Shown: positions 7,633-17,363, counted from the stretch's first letter. The stretch is 64,000 bases of DNA from Chloroherpetonaceae bacterium (GCA_033763895.1 JANRJQ010000011.1:1-64000); one strand, 5' to 3'. Notes: a model not told the origin generated them from the sequence alone. Numbers and translations: made by a program.

Positions 7633-10329
7633 ATGAAAGAAGCTAAAGTTAAAATTGGAATAGATGCAAGCAGTTCGAGCGCATCAACCGCGTTAAAGCA
7701 ACTTAGCAAAGATTTTGATGTATTGAAAACGAAAATTTCCTCGCTTTCGATGCCAACAACCGATTTTAATGAGTTGCAAAACAAATTTCAAACCATTCAT
7801 AAAAGTTTAAGTGAAATAAGCAATCAATCAGGTAAAACAAATGTATCAATGATAGACTTAGCAGCCTCTGCGGCTACTGTTGGTGCCACGATAACCGGTT
7901 TGCTTCAACATTATCAAGGTCTTATTGCTATCTCTCGTGAGTATGAAATGGCTGCAAGGAAATTGGAAGCATCCTCAAAGCTAACGGGTGTTTCTTTTGG
8001 TTTATTGGAAGATACTGCTTCCACAGCTGAGAAAAGGTTTTCTTTGAGTCGCAAGGAGGCAAATGAACTAACAGCTTCAATTTCAAAGTTAGCCTCAAAA
8101 GCAGGTGAAGCCGCGAAAATCAACGAGTTATTTGGCCGTGTCCTTGACCTTTCCGCAGCTCAAGGTTATAACGCTGAGCAGGCGATGGTTGCTCTTAGTC
8201 AGGCTATTCTTGGTATTGATGAAGGAACAGATAAGTTCTTTCAAAAAAATCCATCGACAATATATTCGGAGTATGCTGCCCAAATAAAGAAGAGCGCTGG
8301 CGCTTTAACTGATCAAGAGAAGGCTCAAGCTTTGGTAAATGAGTTTATGACACAAGGAGAAAAGGTGAATGGCCAATACTCGTTATCTCTTCAGACTGCC
8401 GCGGGTAAACAGAAACAGTTTTCAGTCGAAGTTGAGAAGTTTTCCGCCCAAGCAGGTAAAGAATTTGACGTGACTTTAGGGAGAATTCTTGGAGTGATTA
8501 ATCCTCTTATGTTAGCTATAAATCAAGCCCCTGATTCACTTAAAACTTTTGCATCTTCGGTTATTATACTGACTGGTTCAATCTATGCGTTAAATTTAGC
8601 TCTAACTAGTTTGAGAGCCGCAATGGCGGCAAGTGGTGTCGGCTTGATTCCATTGGCCATTGGTTCGGCTGGTTCAGCAATTATTGCTTTAGCCGGTTCT
8701 TATTCAAAGCTTTCATCGGAAATGGAACAAGTTGAAAGGATTTCAAATTTAACAGGTAAATCTTACGATGTCGAATTAGCGCGACTAAAAGAGAAGCAAC
8801 CTGTTCTAGCCGATATTGTAGAGAAAACTAGGCAATTGGCTGATGCAAAAGAAAGATTAAAAAAAATAGAGGATGGCGAAGCGGTTGGATCGGTGAAAGA
8901 AGAACAAAAAAACATTTCAGACCTTGAAGCCGGAATTTTAAAGGGTAAGGATTCGGTTGATCGCATTAGAATATTAAAAGAGAGTAAGTCTTCGAAAGAA
9001 AAGGAAATCTCTGAATACCAGCAATCTGTAAATCTTAATAAAAGCAAACTTCTTTCAGACGGACTCTCTCAATCTGAAAAAGAAGAACTTAATGGAAAAA
9101 TTAATAATGCAAATTACTTCATTTCCCTAATTGCTAGAAATATTCAAGATATTGACAGAGAGATTACCTCGCTTACTCCCAAAAGAAAAATGGTTTCTAA
9201 AGAACTCCTTGTAGAGTCAACTGTCGAACCTTCAGTTTTAGAAAAAATTGATGAGGAAATTCGAGAATTGACAAGGAAACAGGAGAAAGAGACTTCGCCG
9301 AAATCAAGTAGAGCGATTCGTAATAGAGGTCTTTTGCTTAATGCAATCCAAAAGAGACAAAAACTCCGGCAGGTTTTAGGTTTAGAAACGCCTTCTCAAA
9401 AGAAGGATTCAACTATTTCAATTAAAGCTGCATTTGATACAAGTGATTTTGATGAACAAGCTTGGATTGAATTGCAATTGGGGTATGATGTAAAGGAAGT
9501 TCAGGAAAGGCTTCGAAATAGAATGCAAATTTCTGATGCTTTTAAGAGAGTGGATAAAAGTCAAGCCTCTAGTGATTATCGGTATTCCTTTAATCGATCT
9601 TTACAGTCATCATCCTCCAGACTTGATTTTTCGGCTGTTACTGGATTAAGAGATAAAGAGCTTCAACGAGCTGATGAAGCCAAGCGAAATGAAGATGTTG
9701 AAACATACAGGGAGGCTCTTAACCTCGCGCGAGAAGCATCTCAAGAACTTGTTAATATGTCTGACCGTATTTCTCAGAACTCTGAGCAGATTAAGCTTGT
9801 CTTTTCAGACATTGCATTGAGTTTCGGGGATTCAATTTCTAATGAATTATTCCGTACAGGCACCATAGCCAAAATGCAATTAGGCAATGCTCTTGGTCAG
9901 GTCGCGTCAAACTTTGGCCAAAGGCTATTGGCTGAACTTATCCAAAGGGGTATTTTGAAGCTTTTAACAATGATGGTTGGCGGCCCTCTTCCAGTTGCTG
10001 GCGGATTAATTTCGGCTTTAGGTTTTTCTGAAGGCGGTCGTCCGCCTTATGGCAGAGTTTCTATTGTTGGAGAGAAGGGGCCTGAATTGCTTGTTGGGGG
10101 TTCAAATTCGCGTGTGGTTTCTAATAAAAATGCATCTTATGAGCTTCCTAAGATACTGGGTTCATTAATGCCTCAAGGTTCGTCTATTTCATTCGATTCA
10201 GAACCGTTGCTTGATGAGTTGCGGAGTACAAGAAAAGCTATACAGAGAAAGTCTTTTAATGCAGAGCTTGATGGTGTAGAATTAAACCGTCTTTTAGACC
10301 GCCGTAAAGGCCTTGAAAACCTTCGATAA
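7633..10329 (+). CDS. phage tail tape measure protein
   Basis: 898 residues from the ATG at 7633; a TTG two codons upstream is less likely. A Ser/Thr-rich start (KVKIGIDASSSSASTALKQLSKDF) leads into long heptad-like helices. Hydrophobic segments lie near residues 300-360 (VIILTGSIYALNLAL; IPLAIGSAGSAIIALAG), followed by a Lys/Glu-rich coiled coil at ~370-690. A Gly-rich segment near residue 780 precedes the signature found near the end of many tape measures (GGRPPYGRVSIVGEKGPELL). It sets tail length and is injected with the DNA. It is the last gene of the operon here, which is unusual because distal tail genes normally follow. Confidence 0.85.
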   Translation: MKEAKVKIGIDASSSSASTALKQLSKDFDVLKTKISSLSMPTTDFNELQNKFQTIHKSLSEISNQSGKTNVSMIDLAASAATVGATITGLLQHYQGLIAISREYEMAARKLEASSKLTGVSFGLLEDTASTAEKRFSLSRKEANELTASISKLASKAGEAAKINELFGRVLDLSAAQGYNAEQAMVALSQAILGIDEGTDKFFQKNPSTIYSEYAAQIKKSAGALTDQEKAQALVNEFMTQGEKVNGQYSLSLQTAAGKQKQFSVEVEKFSAQAGKEFDVTLGRILGVINPLMLAINQAPDSLKTFASSVIILTGSIYALNLALTSLRAAMAASGVGLIPLAIGSAGSAIIALAGSYSKLSSEMEQVERISNLTGKSYDVELARLKEKQPVLADIVEKTRQLADAKERLKKIEDGEAVGSVKEEQKNISDLEAGILKGKDSVDRIRILKESKSSKEKEISEYQQSVNLNKSKLLSDGLSQSEKEELNGKINNANYFISLIARNIQDIDREITSLTPKRKMVSKELLVESTVEPSVLEKIDEEIRELTRKQEKETSPKSSRAIRNRGLLLNAIQKRQKLRQVLGLETPSQKKDSTISIKAAFDTSDFDEQAWIELQLGYDVKEVQERLRNRMQISDAFKRVDKSQASSDYRYSFNRSLQSSSSRLDFSAVTGLRDKELQRADEAKRNEDVETYREALNLAREASQELVNMSDRISQNSEQIKLVFSDIALSFGDSISNELFRTGTIAKMQLGNALGQVASNFGQRLLAELIQRGILKLLTMMVGGPLPVAGGLISALGFSEGGRPPYGRVSIVGEKGPELLVGGSNSRVVSNKNASYELPKILGSLMPQGSSISFDSEPLLDELRSTRKAIQRKSFNAELDGVELNRLLDRRKGLENLR

Positions 10330-10379
10330 GCTTTCTCAAACTATTAAAGCGAATTTCTCAAACTTTTTTGTCCGTAAAA

Positions 10380-10411
10380 CTTGCAAATAAGAAAATCGCG
10401 TTTTATCTTTG
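10380..10411 (+). promoter_or_regulatory. candidate Bacteroidota-type promoter for the tandem RNA
   Basis: cTTG at 10380-10383 and TATCTTTG at 10404-10411 are separated by 20 bases. The second box matches TAnnTTTG exactly; the first matches three of four bases of TTTG. A start near 10418 would place the first structural stem at the very 5' end of the transcript. Confidence 0.5.
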
Positions 10412-10417
10412 TATTAA

Positions 10418-10575
10418 CGATGACAAATACTTCACGCCTTGTGAAGTATGAGGTGTGGATGGGGGACGCACCTCGTCATCTTTAGTAACAAAGCCTATAC
10501 GCCTTGTATAGGTTGGTAGACGGTGTGGGGGACGTCTATCTGTTACGCCCGGCAGGCTTGCCTGCCGGTTTTTTT
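10418..10575 (+). ncRNA. structured RNA: two tandem three-way junctions with conserved loops, family unknown
   Basis: Copy 1 (10419-10480): P1 GATGAC/GTCATC; joint AAA; P2 TACTTCAC/GTGAAGTA with loop GCCTT; joint T; P3 of 8 bp (10450-10457 with 10467-10474, one G-T pair) with loop GATGGGGGA; then directly P1'. After a TTTA linker, copy 2 (10485-10546) repeats the plan: P1 GTAACA/TGTTAC; joint AAG; P2 CCTATAC/GTATAGG with loop GCCTT; joint TT; P3 of 8 bp (10515-10522 with 10533-10540) with loop GTGTGGGGGA. Stems differ in sequence yet stay paired; loops are the same. That is covariation within one molecule. A promoter-like site precedes it and an intrinsic terminator follows, giving an RNA of ~158 nt. 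It could be a small RNA, a tandem riboswitch-like leader, or a phage RNA. Confidence 0.7.
10549..10575 (+). terminator. intrinsic terminator of the tandem RNA
   Basis: CCGGCAGGC (10549-10557) pairs with GCCTGCCGG (10560-10568), nine G/C-rich pairs closing on a CTTG loop, followed by seven T. It starts two bases after the second junction closes, so it ends the RNA cleanly. Confidence 0.9.
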
Positions 10576-10957
10576 ATTTTAAATCAAATTTTCTCCCCAA
10601 TCACAGCGCTTACCATTTTCACCCTTTTGATTCCCGTCGAAACATGTCAATAAGATGATCGGAGAGTTTCGTCAAGTCAAGAATAGGGTATTGAATTACT
10701 AATGATGTTGTGATTTGACAATAATCGCGTGGATTCTGCGTTCAAGTTTGTATTTTTGCACCCTATTTTTCACAACCAACAAGTTTGTGAATCATTCCCC
10801 TTCAAAGAATGGACTAGGAAATGAATCAATCGTTTTGGTGTGGAAATCAGGAAATTTGGTCTTAACAGTGACAATTCTCGATGATTCTTTTTGAAAAGGT
10901 CGCGATCAGTGGTAAATGCGCTTTGGTCATCGGATATTGGGTTTGAATCAATCAAGC
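10576..10957. other. non-coding stretch between the RNA terminator and ileS
   Basis: No convincing open frame on either strand. A TATTTTTG box at 10751-10758 and a TTGACA at 10715-10720 could belong to an ileS promoter, but the spacing between them is wrong for a pair. A weak hairpin TTCACAA/TTGTGAA lies near 10769-10793. No T-box features were seen. A prophage attachment site could lie here but no repeat was found inside the window. Confidence 0.5.
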
Positions 10958-13900
10958 ATGAATAAATTTAGAGATCTTTCAGTTGACGCGGGTTATGCAG
11001 CCTTAGAATCAGAAGTCAGAGCATTCTGGAAAAAGGCGGATATTTTTGAAAAAAGCATAACCTCTCGAGAAGGGGGAAGAGTCTTTGCCTTTTATGAAGG
11101 TCCGCCAACAGTCAATGGGAAGCCGGGGGTTCATCATGTTTTTTCAAGAACATTGAAAGATTTGATTTGCCGGTATAAAACACTGAAAGGGTTTCAAGTG
11201 CGACGTCAAGCCGGTTGGGATACCCACGGACTTCCGGTAGAAATTGCCGTTGAAAAGAAATTAGACTTGAAAAGTAAATCGAATGTAGAGAGCTTTGGCA
11301 TCGCACAGTTTAATCGAGAAGCGAAAGACCTTGTATATTATCATATTGAAAACAGTCCGGAAAGTTGGGAGAAACTCACCGATCAAATGGGCTATTGGTG
11401 CGATATGGCAAATCCGTATATCACCTGTACCAATCAATACATCGAATCCGTCTGGTGGGGAATTAAACAAATCTTTGATAAAGGGCTAATTTACAAAGAT
11501 TATAAAGTTGTTCCGCAAGACCCGCAATCTGAAACAGTTCTTTCGCAAGCTGAACTAAAAGACGCATATAAAACTGTCCAAGACCCAAGCGTATATGTAA
11601 AGTTTAAACGAAAAAATGCTAATGAATTCTTTTTGGTCTGGACAACAACGCCTTGGACTTTGGTTTCAAATGTCTGTCTGGCTGTTGGAAAAGAGATTGA
11701 TTATGTCAAAGTTCGGGCAAAAAATGAAATCCTTATTCTGGCCAAAGAGCGGCTCGCTGTCTTGGGCGCCGCCTCTGAGGCGAATCCTATCGAGATTTTA
11801 GAAGAATTCAAAGGAGAAGCGCTTGAGCATCAAGAGTATGAGCAGCTATTACCCTATCTCAACTTTTCTCAAAAAGCGTTTTATGTTGTACTTGGTAATT
11901 TTGTTTCCACAAGCGATGGCTCAGGAATTGTTCATTGTGCGCCTGCCTTCGGTGCCGATGACTATGAAGTATCGAAAAAATATGGCCTTCCAATGGCTCA
12001 ACCCATTGCACGGAATGGTCGCTTTACCAAAGAAGTCCCTGAGTTTGAAGGCGTTTTCTTTAAGGATGCCGATAAACCAATTATCGATGTACTAAAGAAA
12101 GACGGCAAACTATTTAAGAGAGAAACCTACTTACACGAATATCCATTCTCTCCGCGTTACGGTGTACCGGTTATTTACTATGCTCGCGATTCTTGGTATA
12201 TCCGAACGACTGAAATCGCCTCTAAAATGATTGCACTCAATCAAGAAATCAATTGGGTTCCTCCCGAAATCGGAACGGGTCGATTTGGAAATTGGCTTGA
12301 GGAAAATCGCGATTGGGCAATAAGCCGTGAGCGATTTTGGGGAACCCCACTGCCGATTTGGGTCAGTGACGATTTCAAAGCCGGTGATGATTACAAGTCG
12401 GGCAAAATGCTTTGCATCGGTTCAATTGCTGAACTCCGCGAAGGATTCATTGATCTCAACGGAACGCCGGTTCAGTTAGGAAAAGCATTGGACGAAAATT
12501 TGGTTAAGCTTGATCTTCACCGCCCCTTTGTCGATAAAATTTATTTCATAAAAGACGGGAAAAGATTCACACGAACCATTGAGCTTATTGATGTATGGAT
12601 TGACTCCGGTTCAATGCCTTGGGCGCAATTTCATTATCCCTTTGAAAATAAAGAGCGATTTGAATCGCATTATCCGGCTGATTATATCGCGGAGGGAATC
12701 GATCAAACTCGAGGTTGGTTTTATACTTTACATGCGCTTTCCGCTATGATTTTTGGGGGTGTCGCTTATAAAAATTTAATCGTCAATGGACATCTTTTAG
12801 ATAAAAACGGTGAAAAGATGTCGAAATCAAAGGGAAATGTGGTTGATCCTTTTTTGATGATGGATAAATACGGTGCCGATACACTCCGGTGGTATTTGGT
12901 TTCAATGAGCCCACCGCATCTTTCAAAGAAGTTTAATGAAGAGGAACTCGCTGAAGCCCAAAGGAAATTTTTCCGAGCATTTATTGAGAGCTACAAGTTT
13001 TTTGCGCTTTATGCCAATGTGGATCAATTTTCTTATCAAATGCCGAGAATTTCGGTTGATTCACGAACGGAACTTGACCGATGGGTACTTTCTTCGCTCA
13101 ATTCACTTATTCGCTCAGTAGATAAAGCAATGGCAGCGTATGATGTCACTGCTGCGTCAAGATTTATCGAAGATTTTACGGTGAACCAACTCTCGAACTG
13201 GTATATTCGCCGCTCAAGAAGGCGTTTTTGGAAGGGTGGATCGCTTGAAGAAGGCGGGGTTGATAAAATTTCGGCGTATCAAACTTTATATGAGTGCTTA
13301 ATTGTGCTTGCCAAATTAGCATCACCTTTTTGCCCAATGATAGCGGATGAGATTTATCTTAATCTAAACCAATTAACCGGTTTAGAGCCGTTTGAATCGG
13401 TGCATTTATCTTTTTTTCCAACGGTTGAAGAAACTGCAATTGATTTAGAGTTGGAAGCAAGAATGAAGCGAGCGCAAGTGATTTGCTCATTAGGTCTTGG
13501 GCTTAGGAAACGCGCTGAAATTAGAGTTCGACAGCCTTTGCGCCGAATCTTAGTTCCGATTACAGAAAGCAAAGTTCGAAGAGAAATTGAAAAGGTCAAG
13601 GAATTAATTTTGGAGGAACTCAATATTCGCACAATTGAGTATGTGGATGATGATTCTGGAATTGTAAGCAAAAAAGTAAAGCCCAATTTTAAGACACTTG
13701 GTAAAAAATTTGGGAAAGAGGTTAATGCTGTTGCGAATCTTTTGCGTAGTTTAGCGGCTAATCAAATTTCAACATTGGAGCGAGAAGGCCTATTAAGGCT
13801 TGATCTTTCTGGAAAGGAGATTGAAATCTCGCTTGAGGATGCCGAGGTATTACATGAAGATCTTGAAGGCTGGCTTGTTGCTTCAGATGACCAATCGAAA

Positions 13901-14200
13901 ACCACGATTGCGCTTGATACCGATTTAGATTCGGAATTGATTTTAGAAGGTTTGGCCCGAGAGGTTGTAAATCGAATTCAAAATTTGAGAAAAGAATTGT
14001 CTCTTGATATCACCGATCGAATTGTGCTTTATTTAGAAGCAGGGCTAAAGATCAAAGAAGCGATAGAAAAGAACAAGCCATATGTGATGCATGAAACATT
14101 AGCTTCCGAAATAGTTTATGAAATTAACGGTCATCAAAGTGTTCGTAAAGAAGAAATTATTGGGGAAGAGAATTGCATTATCGCTGTTGTAAAGATTTAG
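10958..14200 (+). CDS. ileS: isoleucine--tRNA ligase
   Basis: 1080 residues from the ATG at 10958. A start 14 codons upstream would add a leader that the family lacks. Charges tRNA(Ile) with isoleucine in the cytoplasm. Class I signatures are the HIGH-type motif [11 protein letters not shown] at ~50-60 and EKMSKSKGN near 620. The CP1 editing domain with WTTTPWTL begins near 226. [11 protein letters not shown] marks the catalytic core. The long C-terminal anticodon-binding part matches the large form in Chlorobi, Bacteroidota and eukaryote-like IleS. There is no C-terminal zinc finger. Complete; transcribed alone or with the dksA-like gene 82 bases downstream. Confidence 0.97.
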   Translation: MNKFRDLSVDAGYAALESEVRAFWKKADIFEKSITSREGGRVFAFYEGPPTVNGKPGVHHVFSRTLKDLICRYKTLKGFQVRRQAGWDTHGLPVEIAVEKKLDLKSKSNVESFGIAQFNREAKDLVYYHIENSPESWEKLTDQMGYWCDMANPYITCTNQYIESVWWGIKQIFDKGLIYKDYKVVPQDPQSETVLSQAELKDAYKTVQDPSVYVKFKRKNANEFFLVWTTTPWTLVSNVCLAVGKEIDYVKVRAKNEILILAKERLAVLGAASEANPIEILEEFKGEALEHQEYEQLLPYLNFSQKAFYVVLGNFVSTSDGSGIVHCAPAFGADDYEVSKKYGLPMAQPIARNGRFTKEVPEFEGVFFKDADKPIIDVLKKDGKLFKRETYLHEYPFSPRYGVPVIYYARDSWYIRTTEIASKMIALNQEINWVPPEIGTGRFGNWLEENRDWAISRERFWGTPLPIWVSDDFKAGDDYKSGKMLCIGSIAELREGFIDLNGTPVQLGKALDENLVKLDLHRPFVDKIYFIKDGKRFTRTIELIDVWIDSGSMPWAQFHYPFENKERFESHYPADYIAEGIDQTRGWFYTLHALSAMIFGGVAYKNLIVNGHLLDKNGEKMSKSKGNVVDPFLMMDKYGADTLRWYLVSMSPPHLSKKFNEEELAEAQRKFFRAFIESYKFFALYANVDQFSYQMPRISVDSRTELDRWVLSSLNSLIRSVDKAMAAYDVTAASRFIEDFTVNQLSNWYIRRSRRRFWKGGSLEEGGVDKISAYQTLYECLIVLAKLASPFCPMIADEIYLNLNQLTGLEPFESVHLSFFPTVEETAIDLELEARMKRAQVICSLGLGLRKRAEIRVRQPLRRILVPITESKVRREIEKVKELILEELNIRTIEYVDDDSGIVSKKVKPNFKTLGKKFGKEVNAVANLLRSLAANQISTLEREGLLRLDLSGKEIEISLEDAEVLHEDLEGWLVASDDQSKTTIALDTDLDSELILEGLAREVVNRIQNLRKELSLDITDRIVLYLEAGLKIKEAIEKNKPYVMHETLASEIVYEINGHQSVRKEEIIGEENCIIAVVKI

Positions 14201-14282
14201 TAAAGAAGTTCACTGAGTTAAAACTGCTCAAATTTTTGTTGTTCTTTAGTCTATTAGAATTTTTTTATTTGTACCGGATCAC

Positions 14283-14975
14283 ATGATTAAGAAAATTACA
14301 AAGGCTGTAAAGAAATCGGCCGCCCCGAAGAAAAAAATGGCTGCTAAGGCTTCGAAGACAAGCACCAAACTTGGCGCTAAGGTTGTAAAGGTCGTTTCTA
14401 AAGCGGTTGTAAGCGAAAAGGGTAAAGTCGCAAAAAAAACTGATAAACCGCTTGGGAAGTTAAGCGGATTGGTAAAGGTTACGGCTGAAAAGAAATCCGG
14501 TAAAATTGCTACCAAAAGCAAAGGTAAAGTTGTTGTAAAAACATCATCCCGCCCCGCCGAACGAACGGCAGCGGTCAATGGAATTTCAAAACCTGCTCCA
14601 CAAAAACTCACGAAATCTCCGCTTACAAAAGACGATTTGAGGCATTTTGAAAAAGTTTTACTTCAAAAAAGAAGTGAAGTCTTGAGGGATTTAGAAATTA
14701 TGCGCTCTATGCTTGACGAAGCAAACAGCGAAGATTCAAACTCAAGTTACTCGATGCATATGGCTGACCACGGTACGGAAACGATGGATAAAGAACAGCA
14801 TTTTATGTTTATCCAGCGGGATGAAAAGTACCTCAGTTATATTGATAAAGCGCTTGAAAGAATCAAACACGGAACATACGGTATTTGCTCCGTTTCAGGG
14901 TTACCAATTCCGAGAGAAAGGTTAGAAGCCGTTCCTCACACAACTGTTCGCATTGAGTACAAAAACAAACGATAA
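14283..14975 (+). CDS. DksA/TraR-family protein with a long lysine-rich N-terminal tail
   Basis: 230 residues. Residues 1-~115 are low-complexity Lys/Ala/Ser/Val sequence (KKSAAPKKKMAAK, KGKVAKK), like histone H1 or AlgP tails. Residues ~118-230 are a DksA-type coiled coil (DLRHFEKVLLQKRSEVLRDLE) and globular end (HGTYGICSVSGLPIPRERL, near 195-213). Only one Cys of the zinc site remains; the usual CxxC...CxxC is lost, as in many Bacteroidota homologues. DksA relatives act in the secondary channel of RNA polymerase. The basic tail may add DNA binding. The tip residues needed for ppGpp effects cannot be judged by eye. Confidence 0.8.
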   Translation: MIKKITKAVKKSAAPKKKMAAKASKTSTKLGAKVVKVVSKAVVSEKGKVAKKTDKPLGKLSGLVKVTAEKKSGKIATKSKGKVVVKTSSRPAERTAAVNGISKPAPQKLTKSPLTKDDLRHFEKVLLQKRSEVLRDLEIMRSMLDEANSEDSNSSYSMHMADHGTETMDKEQHFMFIQRDEKYLSYIDKALERIKHGTYGICSVSGLPIPRERLEAVPHTTVRIEYKNKR

Positions 14976-15037
14976 ATCCTTTTTGATTCGAGATTGATTT
15001 AAGCATTAATTTTTCTGTGCTAACCTGATTTTTTTGA

Positions 15038-15064
15038 TAAAGGGCGATTTTCGCCCTTTATTGT
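15038..15064 (+). terminator. intrinsic terminator after the dksA-like gene
   Basis: TAAAGGGCGA and TCGCCCTTTA form ten perfect pairs around a TTT loop, 63 bases after the stop. The symmetric A and T flanks would also allow weak termination from the other side. Confidence 0.75.
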
Positions 15065-15255
15065 TACTGCCTTTGAAGGGTTCAAAAATTCAGATGATTT
15101 TGTGAACCAAATTTGAAGAGGCGCGAGGTTTTTACTATATTGAAAGTTCAATTGCGCGATTTTGCCCTTTTTCGGGGATGAACCGCGCATTGCTATTAAA
15201 AGCCGCTTGAGCCTTTCTTTGCTGTTTGTAAAATTACCCATCGTAATATAAACGA

Positions 15256-16965
15256 ATGTTGGACGCACGACGACCTGATAACACCGAATTTGGCTATGAT
15301 GATAGTGAGGGTGTGGTTAATGTGCGCAAATACACGCCTACCAAGCCGTCGAATTCCGCTTCAACAACATTATCTCAACATCAACCGCCTCCGAAAATTA
15401 GTTCAAGGGTTGAGCTTGAGCATTTTCCTGATGAGCCCTCAAAAACTGAAATCAGTTCAGCACAAAACCATACAGAAATAGAACAAGAGCTCAACGCACA
15501 AATTGCCGATATCATTAGTACGGTCAAAGAAGCCATAGGCGCAAGAACGGCTGCTTTTTACTGGGCAAGTGCGAGTCGGAAAAGGTTTATTTATGCCGCA
15601 CACGCGACCGATGAAAAGCGATTTACGACTGAAGTGAAACTTGATTACGATGACCGAGATATTATGTCTGAGGTGGTTAGAAAACGAAATCCGGTGCTTT
15701 ACAGCGAGATCACCACTGAAGATGAGCCAATGTTTATTCGTTATTATACAGAGCTGACCGGTACAAAGGCATTTGCTGGTGTCCCCGTTGTAATGAAAAA
15801 TTCGGTGTGCGGAGTCATCATTGCGGATAGTGATAAAATTGAAGCATTTGAACCAAAGCATATTCGTGTATTGCTTCGATTTGCAAAAATTTGTGCCGCT
15901 AGCATCGATACTCATGCTACGAAATACAGCAACTTAGAATCTTTGCGATTCATTGAGCCGTCAATTCAATTGATGCGAAAGCTTCATAAAGAGCAAAGCC
16001 TTGACAGCATCATCGAATACTTCTGCATTTCCATAAAGCAAGCGCTCGATTTTGATCATCTTTCGCTTGCGCTCTTAAATGCTAAGTCAGAATTTGTGGT
16101 TAAGAAAACGGTAAGCAAAGCGCGATATGTTCCGGAAGGTGCTGTCATTGATTTGGAAACATCCGCCGTGGGCATTTCGCTGATGAATGGTGAAGAGGGA
16201 ACTATTGACGATCTCTCTCAACTTGCAGTAACATCACGATTTTTTAGCGGAGATATGGAACTTCCGATGAATGGCTCGATGCTCATTTTACCAATTCGAA
16301 TCGGTGAAATGTGTTCCGGCGCTGTGGTACTTGAAGTTGGGGAAAAGAATTATTTCAATCAGGATAATTTTTCGAAAGCACGATTTTTCGTTCAATCACT
16401 CGCTTTTTCACTTCAAACCATTCTTCTCCGAGATCGCTTGAAACATGCGACGCCTCAAGATGAAGAAACCGGTGCACTGACTCAATCGGCGTTTCACCGC
16501 ATTCTGCGTTTAGAAGTGAATCGATGCAAACGCAATGAAAGCAAGATTACTTTTGTGATGCTTCAGTTTGATGATGCGGAAGGTTTAGAAAGGCGTTACG
16601 GAGGGAAGGGGTTGCTTTCGCTGATGAAATCAACGATGCGGCTGTTAGAAAATAATGTCCGCAATTATGACAGTGTCGGGCGACTTGGGCCGTTAAGATT
16701 TGGGATTTGCCTTTATGGGATGTCGGCACATAACGGGAGATTTTGGTGTGAAAAGATTCGCGAACAAATTTTAGACGAAACATTCAGAACTGAAGATGAA
16801 TACAAAACCATTTTAGCCACGCCGAGTATTGGTCTATCTAGTTATGAATTTGATATTCGATCAAAAGATACGGGAGAAGACTTAGCTTCAATGATTTTTT
16901 CAGGTGCGGAACGAGCTTTGGAATTGGCGGTAAAGTCGGGCGGAAATGTTGTTAAAGCTTTTTAA
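15256..16965 (+). CDS. tandem GAF protein with a degenerate GGDEF domain
   Basis: 569 residues, soluble. Residues 1-70 are disordered (Pro/Ser-rich). A GAF domain follows at ~75-215 (IADIISTVKEAIGARTAAFYW...FAGVPVVMKNSVCGVIIAD), a second GAF-like domain at ~230-385 (LPIRIGEMCSGAVVLEV), and a GGDEF fold at ~395-569. The GGDEF signature is replaced by RLGPLRF near 475, and the substrate-binding residues are not recognisable. It should therefore not make cyclic di-GMP and may be a sensor or binding module. The gene stops ten bases before the first EutN/CcmL gene, so they probably share a transcript. Confidence 0.75.
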   Translation: MLDARRPDNTEFGYDDSEGVVNVRKYTPTKPSNSASTTLSQHQPPPKISSRVELEHFPDEPSKTEISSAQNHTEIEQELNAQIADIISTVKEAIGARTAAFYWASASRKRFIYAAHATDEKRFTTEVKLDYDDRDIMSEVVRKRNPVLYSEITTEDEPMFIRYYTELTGTKAFAGVPVVMKNSVCGVIIADSDKIEAFEPKHIRVLLRFAKICAASIDTHATKYSNLESLRFIEPSIQLMRKLHKEQSLDSIIEYFCISIKQALDFDHLSLALLNAKSEFVVKKTVSKARYVPEGAVIDLETSAVGISLMNGEEGTIDDLSQLAVTSRFFSGDMELPMNGSMLILPIRIGEMCSGAVVLEVGEKNYFNQDNFSKARFFVQSLAFSLQTILLRDRLKHATPQDEETGALTQSAFHRILRLEVNRCKRNESKITFVMLQFDDAEGLERRYGGKGLLSLMKSTMRLLENNVRNYDSVGRLGPLRFGICLYGMSAHNGRFWCEKIREQILDETFRTEDEYKTILATPSIGLSSYEFDIRSKDTGEDLASMIFSGAERALELAVKSGGNVVKAF

Positions 16966-16974
16966 GATGAAGGT

Positions 16975-17244
16975 ATGACACTCGGTAAGGTAATTGGGAC
17001 AATCTGGGCTACGCGCAAAGATGAAGGTTTAGTGGGAATGAAATTGCAGATTGTTCGACAAGTTGGGCTCGATTTGCAACCGAAAGACAATTTTATTGTT
17101 GCTGTAGATTCGGTTGGGGCGGGCGTTGGTGAAATTGTTCTTATCGCGAGTGGAAGTTCTGCGCGTTTAACGGAGCAAACCAAAAATAAACCGGTCGATG
17201 CCGTGATAATGGCGATTGTCGATAAACTGGATGTGGCGGATTAA
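16975..17244 (+). CDS. EutN/CcmL-type microcompartment pentamer shell protein, copy 1
   Basis: 89 residues. An ATG eight bases upstream runs into a stop after three codons, so 16975 is the start. Family signatures are clear: LGKVIGTIWATRKDEGL at the N-terminus, a central VAVDSVGAGVGEIVLIASGSSAR, and DAVIMAIVDKLDV at the end. These proteins form pentamers that close the vertices of bacterial microcompartments. No hexameric BMC shell gene and no enzyme known to be encapsulated lies in this window. It follows the GAF/GGDEF gene and precedes a second pentamer gene. Confidence 0.9.
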   Translation: MTLGKVIGTIWATRKDEGLVGMKLQIVRQVGLDLQPKDNFIVAVDSVGAGVGEIVLIASGSSARLTEQTKNKPVDAVIMAIVDKLDVAD

Positions 17245-17363
17245 TTAAATACTCATTGTTTTCAGCTTTATTTTTTGCGTAAATCCCGAGTTTTGAATCA
17301 ATTGAGCACTCAAATCTTGATGCTCAAACTTAAAAAGGGTGATGAAACGAAAAAGGTCGAGAA

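Noticed and set aside
10419-10546. Integron attC sites or transposon end hairpins as the meaning of the tandem hairpins
   Set aside because: The GTT/AAC core pairs do not fit RYYYAAC/GTTRRRY, and no integrase or transposase is nearby; a promoter and terminator fit an RNA better.
10419-10546. Type III toxin-antitoxin RNA
   Set aside because: No toxin gene follows the terminator and the units are three-way junctions rather than short pseudoknot repeats.
10576-10957. T-box riboswitch for ileS
   Set aside because: No specifier stem, T-box sequence or matching antiterminator found, and T-boxes are rare in this phylum.
15020-15268. Minus-strand 82-codon frame
   Set aside because: It covers a clear terminator hairpin and the start region of the GAF gene, with no protein-like pattern.
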